NCBI GenBank assembly: GCA_027972325.1
Contig: JAPMOS010000113.1
Span: 1-64,000, forward strand
From: Paratrimastix pyriformis
Lineage: Eukaryota; Preaxostyla; Paratrimastigidae
Reading direction: 5' to 3'
DNA length: 64,000 bases
Shown one piece after another: positions 20,646 through 32,073 of this stretch. Numbering within the stretch: position 1 is the stretch's first letter; the number at the start of each line of letters is the position of its first letter. Made by a program: the position numbers and the translations under genes. Under the pieces are notes generated by a model. It did no database searches. It was not told the DNA's origin and saw only the letters and a list, made by a program, of their open reading frames with translations.

Positions 20646-21278
20646 ATGAGTGAATCAGAACTGCTTTTCATGGCAAAAGTGGCAAAAGCATGTATGTTGA
20701 GACAAAAGTATAACAAAGATTTCATGGTCCCATTGATTGGAACACTGTCGAGAAATCCTGAGTTCGATGAAAGTTCAATTCCTCGAGAGAAGGAACCTGA
20801 AGTGCCTGAAGAAGAACGAAAAGAACGTGTACGACCTCGAACAAAGGCTGAGGAACGCTTTGAAGAAGAAAGGAATTTTCATGAATACATGAAAGACAAC
20901 TACTCACGGACTCAAATCATTGAAACCATCAAACAACTAAGACCATATGCTCCTAGTCGTGTCTTTAACGCGACAATTTTTGCTAAACAGAACTTTATTC
21001 GTGTTACACCTGAAATGTATAGAGAGTTGAAAGCCCAAATCTTTAACTGGAGTCCTGCTGTGATTGCTGATATGGAACATGAGTACAACGTCGCTTCACA
21101 CGTTAAAGGGAGTCGAAATGTCACTAAAATATTTGGTTCAAAGTATGAGACAGTCGCTGAGACAAAACAACAAATGCGTGCTGCAAAAGGCAAGAGACAA
21201 CCAAAAGCTCATAATCCACAACCGCAAAAAGAATACAACTTACGGTCCAAAACACGGTTACGTGGAGGGAAAAAGTAA
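20646..21278 (+). CDS. 210-residue hypothetical Polinton protein
   Basis: The frame begins MSESELLFMAKVAKACMLRQ, has a highly charged central stretch (PEVPEEERKERVRPRTKAEE) and a very basic tail (YNLRSKTRLRGGKK) suggesting nucleic-acid contact. The start lies 22 bp after the small membrane protein, and the next gene follows directly. The four plus-strand genes 19,970-22,210 look like one block. No family is recognised. Confidence 0.5.
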   Translation: MSESELLFMAKVAKACMLRQKYNKDFMVPLIGTLSRNPEFDESSIPREKEPEVPEEERKERVRPRTKAEERFEEERNFHEYMKDNYSRTQIIETIKQLRPYAPSRVFNATIFAKQNFIRVTPEMYRELKAQIFNWSPAVIADMEHEYNVASHVKGSRNVTKIFGSKYETVAETKQQMRAAKGKRQPKAHNPQPQKEYNLRSKTRLRGGKK

Positions 21279-21307
21279 GAATTTCTATTTGTATGGTATT
21301 GACAACC

Positions 21308-22210
21308 ATGCACAGAACAGTTGAAACTGTTAAGGAAAATCAACTTAATGATACTCTTCAAGAGCTCCATCACCCTAATAAGGTGATTCTTACGCCTTAT
21401 GATGAGGCTATTGCTAAGCAAGATGAAAGCTTAGCACAGAATGTTGTGAAGATAAGATTCGACAGTGGACAAACTGTGTTCATTAAGAAAGAATGGTATG
21501 AGTTATCTGATGTGTTCAAACAACCTGTCATTTTCCAATCATTTGAGCGTTACATGAAATGGATTTACCCTCTACTGAACAATTCCGGGCGCGACTTACA
21601 GTTCGATGACGATGTGGATTCCATGGCTGAACTCGGTGGATTCATTGAGGAGGTGTTTAAATACAAACTCGATAAGCTGCTCGTTGAATCTGTCGTGTGT
21701 GATGTATCACAAAATAGTGGACTCGTCGATGAGATACAAAAGATGAAACGTTACATCAATAAGTACGAATCCTCAATAAATTCATGCTGGGGTATCTTAA
21801 AGAAAAAGGTGACTGAACGGATGCAAAATTTCGAAAATGAATGGCTCGGATTTATCAAAATGTGGAGCGTCGTATATCAAAATGATAAGTATAATGGCAT
21901 CACCTACGATTTAATCCTGCAAGCTATCAAAGCAAACAACATAATTGACATCTGTGTGATGAATGTGAAATACAACAACATTATCTATAAGTTCATCCGC
22001 TACTTCGAGCTGTATGTCGTAAAGAATGATAAGACTGTCGTGTCAACCAATAAGTATGAACTCAGTTTAATGCTTCCTGATGCATCTGAAACTGTATCTA
22101 ACATCGCTACATCCATTTCTGGCATCATCACCAATACAAAAGTCCTCGATAAAAGCACATTGCTTCGTCAAGTATCAAATCTAATGTCGATGAAATCACT
22201 TACTGCTTAA
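21308..22210 (+). CDS. 300-residue hypothetical Polinton protein
   Basis: The frame is open from 21,293. The Met at 21,308 (MHRTVETVKENQLNDTLQEL) seems a likely start. The protein is alpha-helical with many Asn, Lys and Ile, with stretches such as VVKIRFDSGQTVFIKKEWYE and TYDLILQAIKANNIIDICVM. It shows no membrane segment. Its end overlaps by 15 bp the convergent VLTF3-like gene. No family is recognised. Confidence 0.5.
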   Translation: MHRTVETVKENQLNDTLQELHHPNKVILTPYDEAIAKQDESLAQNVVKIRFDSGQTVFIKKEWYELSDVFKQPVIFQSFERYMKWIYPLLNNSGRDLQFDDDVDSMAELGGFIEEVFKYKLDKLLVESVVCDVSQNSGLVDEIQKMKRYINKYESSINSCWGILKKKVTERMQNFENEWLGFIKMWSVVYQNDKYNGITYDLILQAIKANNIIDICVMNVKYNNIIYKFIRYFELYVVKNDKTVVSTNKYELSLMLPDASETVSNIATSISGIITNTKVLDKSTLLRQVSNLMSMKSLTA

Positions 22211-22651
22211 GCTCGAGCCTAATTTAAGCTCATTCCACTTCTTCTCGTACTTCTTTATGAACTCTCGATTGACACAAATTCTTTTGTATAACTTCTTATC
22301 TTCAATACCATTAGCCTGTAATAATTTGTATATGATGAACTTGTAATTCATTCTATACTTACTGATGGCTAACCTGTCTTTTATCTTAGCAAACTGTCTC
22401 TTCATGCTTTCTCTGACTGACGGTGCTATCTGATAATGTACCATCTTGCTAAACACCTGGTTGAAATAATTCGATGGTTTATATGGCACATAATGTGTTT
22501 TATTACGTGCTGCTCGCTCTTCCTGAAAATTACATACAAATGGTGTCTCTAACACACATCCACAGTTCTGACAGACATTTAAACCTTCTGGTGTTGTATG
22601 CATCTGGCTTATCACAACACTTCCATTCTGGTTCTTTTGGTTCCTTCTCAA
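22196..22651 (-). CDS. VLTF3-like zinc-ribbon protein (candidate)
   Basis: The N-terminal part has a zinc-ribbon half (EGLNVCQNCGCVLETPF), and the sequence just upstream, to about 22,724, also contains Cys residues. The rest (KPSNYFNQVFSKMVHYQIAP, then IKDRLAISKYRMNYKFIIYK) resembles the helical region of poxvirus late transcription factor VLTF3-like proteins, which have a Y-x-N-x-F-x-Q core after a zinc ribbon. Such proteins switch on late genes in large DNA viruses and have been reported in some related elements. The assignment rests on pattern only. Confidence 0.4.
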   Translation of the reverse strand: MRRNQKNQNGSVVISQMHTTPEGLNVCQNCGCVLETPFVCNFQEERAARNKTHYVPYKPSNYFNQVFSKMVHYQIAPSVRESMKRQFAKIKDRLAISKYRMNYKFIIYKLLQANGIEDKKLYKRICVNREFIKKYEKKWNELKLGSSLSSK

Positions 22652-22724
22652 CTTCCTGTCTATATAAGTCCAATGATAACTGCATCAGACGCTTTCTCTC
22701 TGCTTTCTCATCCATCTCCTTCAT

Positions 22725-23438
22725 GATTAATATAACAATAGATTATATTAAATCAAAAACGACAAAAGTTAAAATGGAGTGGCTGCTTGAACTTAAGCAT
22801 CCACATATTAAACACTGCAAAGGCTAAAAAGTACACTTGAAAAGCAATGCTGCGTAACAATAGTTGTTCGCTACGATACTCTCGGGCGGAAGGATTTGTG
22901 GTCACTTGAAATCCCGGGTTCGTAGTGACGTGCAAAAAAGCACGAACGACATGAACTGTAAGTTCACACGGAACTGAAACTATGTTACCGTTATCGCTCT
23001 TCATATTGGTATTTTTTGCCTTCTAAGCAACTTACATGATTCCATGGATGTATTCTGTTCAGTGATAGCCTGCGAAACACTTTGAGCGCTTTTCAGTGCT
23101 TCCGGTTCTATTTGAACAAAATTCATTTGATGCTAAGCTCAATTCATGAGAAAACAACGCTGCGAAACACAATTGATATCTGAATGTGTTCCCGTCATTA
23201 TTTAATCACTGCATGGCTTCTCATCAAAACATCCAACCATTCAGTCGGCTTCTTGTGCAATGCACACAGATGTGTGCATTCGAATGAATGGTGCTACCAT
23301 TCATTGCATGTATGCGGCTGATAGAATAGCACCTTTATGTGGTACTACTCCATAATTACTATATTTCATAATTCTTTAAGCCATTTTTAGAAAATAATTT
23401 GAGCTATATGCATTATTTCATGTCACTTTGCTGAGCCT
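22725..23438. other. Polinton intergenic region with hairpins
   Basis: No firm gene. An 83-residue frame on the minus strand (23,004-22,753) has a short hydrophobic stretch and may be a small membrane protein. Hairpins CGTGC-A6-GCACG (22,929-22,944) and TGAACT-GTA-AGTTCA (22,952-22,966) form a pair resembling the double-hairpin family but lacking the central palindrome. DH3 lies at 23,261-23,305. Confidence 0.5.
23261..23305. repeat. double hairpin DH3
   Basis: Perfect 8-bp stem TGCACACA-GA-TGTGTGCA (23,261-23,278), overlapping palindrome ATTCGAAT (23,278-23,285), then a perfect 10-bp stem AATGAATGGT-GCT-ACCATTCATT (23,283-23,305). Confidence 0.92.
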
Positions 23439-24191
23439 TCAGTGATCCTGGTACTCATAAAGTGCATCCTTATCTTCCTTCTGTATCTTCTTATGGTTTT
23501 TTATCTTATCAAAAAGCATTTGCTTGTATTGCTCTTTGTTAGTCTTAGCTGAAATGCCTAAGTAGGTAATTGATGACTGCAAACTGTTCAATGTCTTCCT
23601 GAGTTGTGGTGGTAAGAGTTTCTTTGACTCTCCATACTGAAATACGAGGTCATCAAATGTAAAACTACTTTCACATCTTTGTTTAACCTGATTTGGATTC
23701 AATTTCAATGCTACACTACATGCATATAGTGACTTGTATATTGTTTTCTGACCATCAGTTGTATTTGTCACTATTACTTGAGTCCTTGCTCCTTTCACAT
23801 ATTTCTCCTTCTTCTTGTATTCTCTCGGCTTGTAGTTCGACAAATCCTTGCAAAAGGTCTTCTTGTATTTCTCCTGTTGGTATTCTTTGCGCTCATCTTC
23901 AGTGCGACATGCTTTAATCATATTAAGCATCTTGAAACCCTTTTCTGTATATTCTTTGATGTATTTCTCTTCTATCTCTTTAATGTTCTCACAATCACAA
24001 ATGGCTTCTATTTCTTCAATGGTAAACTTGTCAATACCTACTTCTCTCATTCTGCTGTAAAGCAGATGTGTACATCCACTCTTGACATGCGTTTTATGCA
24101 CTGCCCATCTCGAACGGATGTTCTTTGTTGAACCTATATATAATTCATTCGGCTCAACAGTGTTGACTATCTTATATATGTAGTATTTCAT
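23439..24191 (-). CDS. GIY-YIG endonuclease
   Basis: The N-terminus holds the GIY-YIG signature: YYIYKIVN, then ELYIGSTKNIRSRWAVHK, with the catalytic-type Tyr and Arg, and an aligned Glu further on (TIEEIEAICDCENIKEIEEK). The C-terminal part is basic, with a nuclease-associated helical DNA-binding look (LYACSVALKLNPNQVKQRCE, similar to the NUMOD/IENR helix). GIY-YIG enzymes cut DNA and include homing endonucleases. Length 250 residues is usual for the group in large DNA viruses. In the Polinton it could aid recombination or act as a free-standing homing gene. Confidence 0.85.
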   Translation of the reverse strand: MKYYIYKIVNTVEPNELYIGSTKNIRSRWAVHKTHVKSGCTHLLYSRMREVGIDKFTIEEIEAICDCENIKEIEEKYIKEYTEKGFKMLNMIKACRTEDERKEYQQEKYKKTFCKDLSNYKPREYKKKEKYVKGARTQVIVTNTTDGQKTIYKSLYACSVALKLNPNQVKQRCESSFTFDDLVFQYGESKKLLPPQLRKTLNSLQSSITYLGISAKTNKEQYKQMLFDKIKNHKKIQKEDKDALYEYQDH

Positions 24192-24243
24192 TTTACTATA
24201 CTATAGTATTAGATAATATTTCAACTGTGTATTTAAGTCACTT

Positions 24244-24453
24244 TCATTTTTGATTTTCAGTTGGTGCTTCCAAATTATAATGAATTCTGCTTTGCTCTCT
24301 GCCCTGTTTCTGTAACTCTCCATACACTACAGTTTCTTCTAACAATGCTTCTAATAGGTTGGTTATGTCTTTCATTGAGCGTTCAATTGATGTAAGTTTA
24401 GTATTCATCTTGTCAAATGTTGACTGCTTTGACGATTCCATAATAATGAACAC
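24244..24453 (-). CDS. 69-residue coiled-coil hypothetical protein
   Basis: The frame runs from MFIIMESSKQSTFDKMNTKL to PTENQK, with a heptad-like stretch (LTSIERSMKDITNLLEALLE). An internal Met (MESSKQ) may be the start. It sits between the nuclease and polymerase genes on the same strand. No function is assigned. Confidence 0.4.
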   Translation of the reverse strand: MFIIMESSKQSTFDKMNTKLTSIERSMKDITNLLEALLEETVVYGELQKQGREQSRIHYNLEAPTENQK

Positions 24454-24467
24454 TGATAAAATTTCAC

Positions 24468-27400
24468 TTATTCTTTTGATTCTTCCATTTTAATCCGGTA
24501 ATGTCCATAAGCGTAACTGTCAGTCTTGTTTCTGAGATACCGTTTGTCATCATAAGAGCACAATGCAAACTTGTTCACTGCTACTGAATATAACTGATGG
24601 TACTTGCTTTGAATTGTGCAAAATTTCACCTTAGGATGTGCCTTATCAATCTCTTCTTCATTCTTTTTCTCCATCTCTTCATTCTTTTTCTTCATCTCTT
24701 CGTCAATCTCTTCATCAATCTCTTCATCATTCTGTTTGCGTTTTGGCTTCAGACATTCTGAGTTCAGACATTCCATGAATCTTTTGTGTGATAATTCTTG
24801 CTTGATTGCTGACTTCTTCACACCTTTGCATTTGGCATGCTTCTCTTCATCACCTTCTATGACATATGAATACATCTTCGAACGTAATCCACAGAACTCT
24901 ATGATTTGCTTGCCTTTGGCTTCATCCTTGAACTTTCCAATCTTGGCAATGTTTTTTTCGCTGAAGTGCATTGTCCTCTGGATAATTGGATGTATCGAGT
25001 TCGTCTTCAAATTCTTTCATGTCTTCGTAGATGTCTTCTGTCTCCACAGCTACACATAAACTGTCAGTGTCAGTGAATAGCAACTTGACTTTGTCCCCAT
25101 ACTTTGCTTTTAGCGTATTGTAGTAAAAGTCATACATGTGCATCTTGGATAAGTCTAATATTGATTGTCCAACTGCTATTGGCATGTTCAATTTGACTGA
25201 TGTCTGTCTTGCATGTATGCCTACGAGTTTATCACCAAATATCACTGTCTTCTCATAATTTGGCTTGGCTACGAGCTTACGTGCCTTCTCCTCACTGGAG
25301 GTTAGTGTAAAGTTGATATGAGAACGATTGTTCTGCATGGTTTTTCCAAATACTGCATTGTTTGCTAATTTGAAGAGCGCCTTCTCGAATTCATTCTTTG
25401 TTTTCGAACGCTCGTTGGTATTGAATCCTATGTAGTCTTCTAACCATATCTTGATTAAAACTCATCACTCTTTTGACTGCTTTCAGTTCCATTCCTAAAC
25501 TCAAATATAGCTGGAGTGCCCGATAATGCACAACGTAATCATTCTTATCTTCAAAATCGCAAATCAACTTCTCAACTTTCGCCTGCTTTAGGCTTAAATT
25601 CGTCTTCAACAACTTCTGGTATTCAGATAACTTTTCATCTTCTACAACCTTCTTGCATGGCGCTAATGGATAATCATTGTGCATGTCATGTAGTTCTTTT
25701 GGATATGATAAATCCACTTCTAATATGTAGCCTCTATCTCCATTCTTGTCTAATGACATTATCTTGCTCTTCGTGAACTTGCTTACGTTCTTTTCCCATT
25801 GAAAATCAGTCGTTGGTAGTCTGTAACTCATTGCTTTGCCGTATAGGTTGTTAGCATCGAGATACAGAATATACACCGTTTTGCCCTCTTTGTTGTATGT
25901 CTTCATGTACTTGTTGTTGGCTTGACAATATCTGTTCGTTATCATTGAAATCCCTCCTCGAATACCCTTCTCAATAAACAAATGCATGTCCATTTGTGTG
26001 TCATTAAATAAGTCTAACTCCACCTTCGAACGCTTCAATGCCGCATCCCATGACATTGCTGGTAATGACACGTAACATACCGGATCGAGCCCGTAATTTT
26101 TCATACACATGCTACGAAACTTTTCGAAGACATCTGCTAATAGTAACACATCAGTTTTAAGGTATATGTCATGATAATCACCTAACGTTTCACATTCAAA
26201 TGTGTTCCATACTGTCTGTGCATGTACATAATCTTCATCAGATATGGCTTTATCATTTAGTTTACTGTAAAATGCTTCCTTTGGTGGCAATTCAGTCTCA
26301 TCGAACTTCTCCATTGTGTTCAAATAGTCATATGGATAAACACCCTTCTGGCATAAAAGTTTCAGGTTCTCTTCACTGATTCCTTCCCAATCTGCTTTTG
26401 TTCTGATAAAATCATCGTAGTTGTTCTTCCCTAAGTTCTCTGATAATTTATCCAATGATTCTGTCATGAATGCAAAACTGTCTTTGAACTCTATATTTCC
26501 ATCCATCGAGAACGACAGATACTTCTCTTCAGTCAATGCTAAGCATGTAATTTTCTCACTAAAGTTCCCTATTTCTTGCATTAAGAGGTGAGAATCATAA
26601 CCTTTTAGATTGTGAAAGAAAACTGGTACCTTGTAATTCTTAAGACTGAATGATAAGTTACATCCATTATGTGCTGCTCCACGATATTCTCCCGTAATAT
26701 GATCATGGTCTCTCACTTTATCTGATTCATCTTCAATCTCTTGTCCACAAATATGACATACAGTGGCTTTATCAAACTCTTTTTGTTCTTCCTTCGATAA
26801 GTTCATCTCACAGTTCCTTTTGACTATCTTCAGTATCGTTTCTCGCTCTTCAATGATGGATTTTAAGAAATGCTCAACTGCTCCTTCACCACGATAGAGT
26901 TGTATTGGTCTCTCAAACTCAGGATAAGTGCTGACAACTTTGTATGCATATGAACACACATTATGGTGCTGATATGCTGCTTTTATTTTTTTCTCATCGT
27001 CATCATCATCAATTGGCGTTGTGAGTGCTTCGAAATCTGCATAAATCGCAAAAGGTTGCTTCACTGATTTTGATATATGCTTGAATTCGACATGAGCATC
27101 TTCTTCTATTGGTAACCATGCTTGACAACATTCATGTTCATAGCACACTGGTTTATGCCTTTGCAACAGGCTTTCATTCCAAAATCCATGCATACAGTTC
27201 AGACAAAAATACTTTTTTCCATTGTGGCTGTTCTGGCTTGAACTTAAGAGACGAGACAAATCTTTAATCAACACATAATGTGAGTTGGTTTCTGTCTTCT
27301 CACATCCTTCTCCTTTCATCACCTCTGTATTTTCATCGAGCTCTGTTATACGTAGCATATTGACTACTGTTTTAGCCGTATTCCAAATTGGTGAGACATA

Positions 27401-28392
27401 CAATGGATTGAAGACAACTGATGTCTTCTTCTCCTTCTTAACCTTTTTTGTTGTGATATGATGCTCGATCACATTGATGGCTATGTTATTTTTAGCTTCA
27501 AATCGTGGTATACTGTCAATTTCCATTGGAAAATGAATGCCCTTAAAGTCGAGCTCATTGTCATACTTCATGTATTGCTTCACTCTCCGGATGCACATCA
27601 ACTGGATGCAATGTTGCTCAAACACTCCATTTAAAACACTCATTGTCATCATTCTGAATATTTATCAATGCTTTCTTCTGGTTCAATACCTCTGGTAATT
27701 CAATGTAACTGCTTCCACGCATTGGCTTGTATGAGGCTACATTCAAAAACACATTCTCAATACGTTTTAGGACCCATGCACTTCCATTGTTAACAAAATT
27801 GTCCACGAGCTCTTGGATTCTCGACACTGCATTCCCAATTCCTTCTTCAATGTCTTTCTTACCGAGAATTCGAATGCTGCCCGACGAAAAGTGTCCATAC
27901 ATTGACTTGTCTTCTTTGGTGAACTGACATTTCAACACGATGTTCAGTTTGAACTGTCCTCCCTTCATCTCTTCATATAATATCTTTTTTATCATTCCTT
28001 CAGTGTCCACAAAACATCTCTCAACACTTTGCTTGTAGTCAGTTGCCTCGATCTTTCCATGGTTCATAATCGAATAGTTCTTCATAAAGCCTTTCATGGC
28101 TTTCTTGCATTCTACCACTTCATATTGTGCTATTTTTCCAAACTCATCTTCGACGTTTTCTGCTCCTTTTGTTGATAAGGCATCTACATCAATAACTTCT
28201 TCTTGTGCAATCTTCACTTCTTTCTTTTCTTTCTTCTTTCTTTTCCTCTTTTGGTGATGCTGCCTGACGTTTATTTATGTATTCTTCGAACAACTTCTTC
28301 GCCTCTTCATCTGAGAGTCCATCAAATGCAACAAATGGATTTGCGGTTTTAGTTGTCATGTCTATAGTAGTGTGAGATAAAATTTTTTTCAT
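24468..28392 (-). CDS. protein-primed DNA polymerase B (Polinton POLB)
   Basis: The locus reads right to left: an N-terminal region from 28,392, a conserved module ending SSYIELPEVLNQKKALINIQ just before the exonuclease domain, Exo I (YADFEAL), Exo II (FHNLKGYDSHL), Exo III (YLKTDVLLLADVFEKF), Pol A (LYLDANNLYGKAMSY), Pol B near 25,330 and Pol C (FTDTDSL) near 25,070, then a Lys/Glu-rich tail. A zinc-finger-like HNH-type module (CHICGQEIE...HDHITGEYRG) lies in the N-terminal half. This is the protein-primed family-B polymerase that replicates the element. As a fossil it has a few breaks, with the long segment 27,652-25,391 the best preserved. Confidence 0.92.
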
Positions 28393-28461
28393 AATATTTT
28401 ATTAATCTATAAATTTAAGGTTTCTCTAAGTCACTTTTAATTTTATAACTTCATTATACTA

Positions 28462-28930
28462 ATGGAAAAGTCCATTCAGAATGCTTATAGCGATCCTAAA
28501 ACGGGCTTTGTTTCTGCTCCTAAATTGTATCGAAAACTAAAACAAGATGACAAGAAAATCACCTTAGATGCTGTCCAAAACGTGCTAAATAAGACACCTG
28601 ATTATCAAATCATGAAAGAAGATAGAAAACCCAAAAAGTTCAACACGATTGTGGCTCATACTGCTCTCGCATGTGTTCAGATGGATATCATCATCTATGA
28701 TCGTTTTAAGACGAGAACTGGATTCGAGAACATCCTCTGTGTTATTGATGTGTACTCTCGTTATGCTGCCTGTCGTCCACTTAAAACAAGAAAGCCCTCT
28801 GAGGTTCTCAAAGCAATTAAAAGTATCTTCCATGATGACTTAAAAGGTACTCCTGAAAACATCAACTGTGACAATGAATTCCAAGCTAAACAATATGTCA
28901 AATGGATGACTGATAATCATGTTGTGGCTC
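28462..28930 (+). CDS. Polinton integrase, N-terminal and core part
   Basis: This part holds the N-terminal domain and the first two catalytic Asp regions of an rve-type integrase: CVQMDIIIYDRF, then LCVIDVYSRYAACRPL, then INCDNEFQAKQYVKWM. It ends at the LINE target-site duplication. The remaining part, including the catalytic-type Glu, is at 7,929-8,484. Integrase inserts the element and makes the 6-bp duplication seen at its ends. Confidence 0.88.
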
Positions 28931-28940
28931 ATTTCAGTGA
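28931..28940. repeat. LINE target-site duplication, 5' copy
   Basis: ATTTCAGTGA lies at the point where integrase coding stops and the LINE starts; its partner is at 8,485-8,494. Confidence 0.85.
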
Positions 28941-29015
28941 ATTGGATGCCCGGTCCTACCGACCTGGAAAGTGTTTGAATTTGGGATCTTCGCCTTTTCT
29001 ATTGGCCAATTGACG

Positions 29016-30079
29016 ATGTCTTCTGAAACTCATTCTGTTGAAGATGCTGGTGCGGTTCCTCTGACGCTGGAAAGTGTTGAGGCTGAAGCCAATCGCCAAA
29101 GAATGGAGGCGGCTGGTAAAAAAAGAGTGGCCGAAAAGAGCCAGGCCGAGGAGCAGGGTGAAAAGAAGGAAAAAGTTATGGTCTGTGTTAATTGGATAGT
29201 GGCTTTCCTACCGAAAGTCCGCCTATCAAGGATGTTTGTTGGGCTCATCTTGGGTCTTTGTTTGTCAATTGCCTTCTGTGAATTACAGGCTGAGACAATG
29301 AGATTCGCTATTAAATTTGAGCCAAGTGCTGTGCAATTTAGCTGGTACGAACTTGAATGCCAGCTTCGTGAGATCCTTGGCGAGGCCCGTGTTCAACAAG
29401 GCCTGGAAGAAGGAACTTTGGCGTGACGTGTCTGAGACCCGATGCCGCGGAGATTCTTGGAGCTTTTGCAAGTCGGAATCAGGCCGTCCTGACTGATCTG
29501 GGAAGTGAATGTGAGCGGCCGGCCTCAGCTGTGACCTTTGTTACAATGAGGGCTCATCTGGGTGGTTTGCCCCTGGAAGCTAAAGAAGAGGAGGTTCGCC
29601 AATGGTTGCGTGAAGCGAACCCGAGTGCGCAGTGTCTGTTCGCAATCGCTGACTTATTGATCGCCACCCCGGTAGTTTGGGTCAAGCCTGCTCGCCAGCC
29701 GGGTGCATGGCGTGTGTCTGTGACATGCTCGGTGGGACAGCCCCACATCCCGGAGATCTTCCGGGGCAAGCGCATAGTACAGATCGCTCCGGGGGAGGAT
29801 CGGCCTCTCCGGGCGGACCATCGTTTGGCCTTTATTCGTGCGGCCGGTGTCGAGTGGCCGCAGCAGATGCAGGAGTACCTCAAGAACCACCACATTGTGG
29901 TAGAGGTCTCCGATATTTGGAGATCAGAAGTGGCGTGGTCAAGTGGGCGGTGGGACGGGACGTTTTGTGTCATGGCAACCCCGGAGCAGAGGGAGGCCAT
30001 CGACGCTTTGAAGCGGGAGTCGCGTCCGCGTGTGGTGAAGGTGTCGGTGGGGGTGAATGCGGGGAAGAAGTTCAAGTAA
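29016..30079 (+). CDS. LINE ORF1-type region
   Basis: One frame starts at ATG 29,016 (MSSETHSVEDAGAVPLTLES), is Ala/Glu/Lys-rich and closes at 29,426. A second frame (29,423-30,079) continues with globular sequence such as MRAHLGGLPLEAKEEEVRQW and QMQEYLKNHHIVVEVSDIWR, ending KVSVGVNAGKKFK. A segment with GT...TTACAG borders (29,179-29,288, 110 bp) lies in the first frame and could be an intron or a hydrophobic insert. The second frame may be an RNA-binding ORF1 domain, but no RRM or zinc knuckle is plainly visible. A frameshift separates the two. Confidence 0.5.
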
Positions 30080-30881
30080 AGGTTGGGGCTGTGTTTCTCT
30101 TCCACCCTCTTACGCTCTTGCTCCTGGGACATGCGTGTGGAAAGAAACAGCCTTCTATTGGAATGGCGTGGGGAGGAGAGTGGTTGGCGGGGGGGAGCAA
30201 TCGAATGAAGGAAAAGAAGGTGGAGTGGGGGTAAAACTGGAGAAGGTAGTGCAAAGACAGGAAGTGATATGTGTATGGTGCTTTTGGACGCAGACGGTGG
30301 TCGAAGAGAATTGGGTCCACGGTAGGGTAAATGGAATTGGCCTTGTTGATCAAAAGAGAGGGGCGAGAAGCGTGGTCGTCTGGGTTGGATAAAGACTGGT
30401 AATGAGAACTGGGAATGCTGGTACGGAGAAGGGGAAGACCTCTGGAAGGGGCGAAGGGCCGGTGGTGGACGGGAGAGATGGGATCAGGAGTTGGCGGGGG
30501 TTGGGATGGCTGTTTTCTCCCGCGTTTTCTGGTGGGCTGAGCGCCCCTACTTTCCAACTGTGGTTGGATGGTGTGCCGGCTTGGTGTGGTGGCTGCATTG
30601 GGTGGCGGCTGCCCTCAGGTTGGTGTGGTATGTCTAGCCGATGTCTCGTCGGTCTGTGGATGGAGGAAGATGGGTGGAGAGTTTCTAATCATGCTTTGAT
30701 CATAGTCTCCCGGCTGGACAGAGTGCTTTGCCTCGGAGGTGGGCCCTGTCTGGTGTCGGAAATAACTACCGGTTTGTTGGTTGTTGGGACGTCTGGCAGC
30801 GGCTCATCCTTAGAATTTCAGATATCTGGCCCCTGAGATGCCTGTCTGACCGTCTGGTCAGATGGAAGATCCTTCTCTGGG
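30080..30881 (+). other. LINE internal region without clear gene
   Basis: GT-rich sequence follows the ORF1-type stop. I see no coding signal on the sense strand; open frames here are short and composition-driven. Confidence 0.4.
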
Positions 30882-31961
30882 ATGTTGCTGATGCGGCACG
30901 TTCTTTGGGAGAGAGTCTGTCTTTCCGGTATTCTTTTGTCATCTTCAGAAACTTTTAGGAATGTGGCCGCTGATCTTGGTAGGGCTGGTCAAGGGCAGTC
31001 TGGTTATTGTTTTGAGCTTTCCTGGAATGGGGTTGGTTGGTACCTTTTTTCAGTCATCCAATTCCAATACTGGACTGAGCAGATGGGAGCTCCAATGCCT
31101 GCATCTGCACAAAACCTCCGAAGGAATGGGCAACTTTGGACGACGTCTGAAGGTCTGTGTAAGTTTTCATTTATTACAGTTTACTCATTTTCTGAGATCG
31201 ATGATCTCGGTAGGACTGGTGGTGACGCTAGGGCCGGTCAAGGGGTCAACGGTCAAACCAGGACCCCCTTAACACCCGCAGCGGTTCCTGCGGGTGCTGG
31301 AGAGGAGGGGGCCGCTGTGCTACGTCGGCGGGATGCCCTAGGGATCGTTACCCCTGGGGTGGCCAGAGAGAGGGTCGAGGACAACCTGGCTAAAATGTGG
31401 CAGGCAAACCTCACCGAGTGGTCCGAGGAAAACCCCGATGGGGACAACCTCAAGAAGGAGGAAAACCCCGCTGAAGGGGACAACCTCAAGAAGGAGGAAA
31501 ACCCCGCTGAAGGGGACAACCTCATGAGGGAAGGAGCAGAGGAGAACCCCGACTTTGGGGAAAACCTTGATGGTGGGATGGAGGACCATGCCGGGGATGG
31601 GAATGCGTCACAGGCTGGCGACATCGGGGGCATACTACTTTGGCTCAGGTGGCTGGGGCTGGCTTCCTTTTTGTTTACGGTCTGTGCGAATGTTTTCCTT
31701 GTTGCTGTTTGCCTTGTAGACTCCTTTGAGTTTCGGCAGTGCTCTTGGGACAGGGAGGTTTGGAAAGGGAGACTGGCTCGGATATCATGGATGCGAGTGA
31801 TAATGTACGCTTGGGGGGACTTGGAAGGTCTAGCATGCCAGGCCAATTGGAATTTTATTGTTGACCGATTAAAGAGATGGGTGGGGATGAAGGAGGGGTG
31901 GAAAAGGGGTGGGCTGACATTGACTTGGCTGAATTTTGAAAAAGCTGGTTGGGTTGGTTGA
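30882..31961 (+). CDS. LINE second ORF1-type region with acidic repeats
   Basis: The convincing coding part is about 31,250-31,970: Ala/Gly-rich sequence, then GIVTPGVARERVEDNLAKMW, an acidic repeat (EENPAEGDNLKK, about 3 copies, 36-39 bp period near 31,420-31,545), then a hydrophobic stretch (LASFLFTVCANVFLVAVCLV) that could be a membrane segment or an intron translated in frame. No known domain is recognised. Confidence 0.4.
   Translation: MLLMRHVLWERVCLSGILLSSSETFRNVAADLGRAGQGQSGYCFELSWNGVGWYLFSVIQFQYWTEQMGAPMPASAQNLRRNGQLWTTSEGLCKFSFITVYSFSEIDDLGRTGGDARAGQGVNGQTRTPLTPAAVPAGAGEEGAAVLRRRDALGIVTPGVARERVEDNLAKMWQANLTEWSEENPDGDNLKKEENPAEGDNLKKEENPAEGDNLMREGAEENPDFGENLDGGMEDHAGDGNASQAGDIGGILLWLRWLGLASFLFTVCANVFLVAVCLVDSFEFRQCSWDREVWKGRLARISWMRVIMYAWGDLEGLACQANWNFIVDRLKRWVGMKEGWKRGGLTLTWLNFEKAGWVG
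31420..31545 (+). repeat. acidic 36-bp coding repeat
   Basis: AACCCCGCTGAAGGGGACAA recurs in a 36-bp unit, encoding EENPAEGDNLKK; the third copy diverges. Confidence 0.75.
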
Positions 31962-32073
31962 GTTTTATTGTAATGACGATGACATCGGTAAAAGATTGGA
32001 GGCGGTGGGGAGCAGGATTGCTATGGAGGTGGAAATGGAGTGGGGGAGAGCTGGAGGATGGTAATGGGGCGGA

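Noticed and set aside
22929-22966. Hairpin pair as a seventh member of the double-hairpin family
   Set aside because: Both stems are present but the palindrome between them is missing, so it is listed only as a look-alike.
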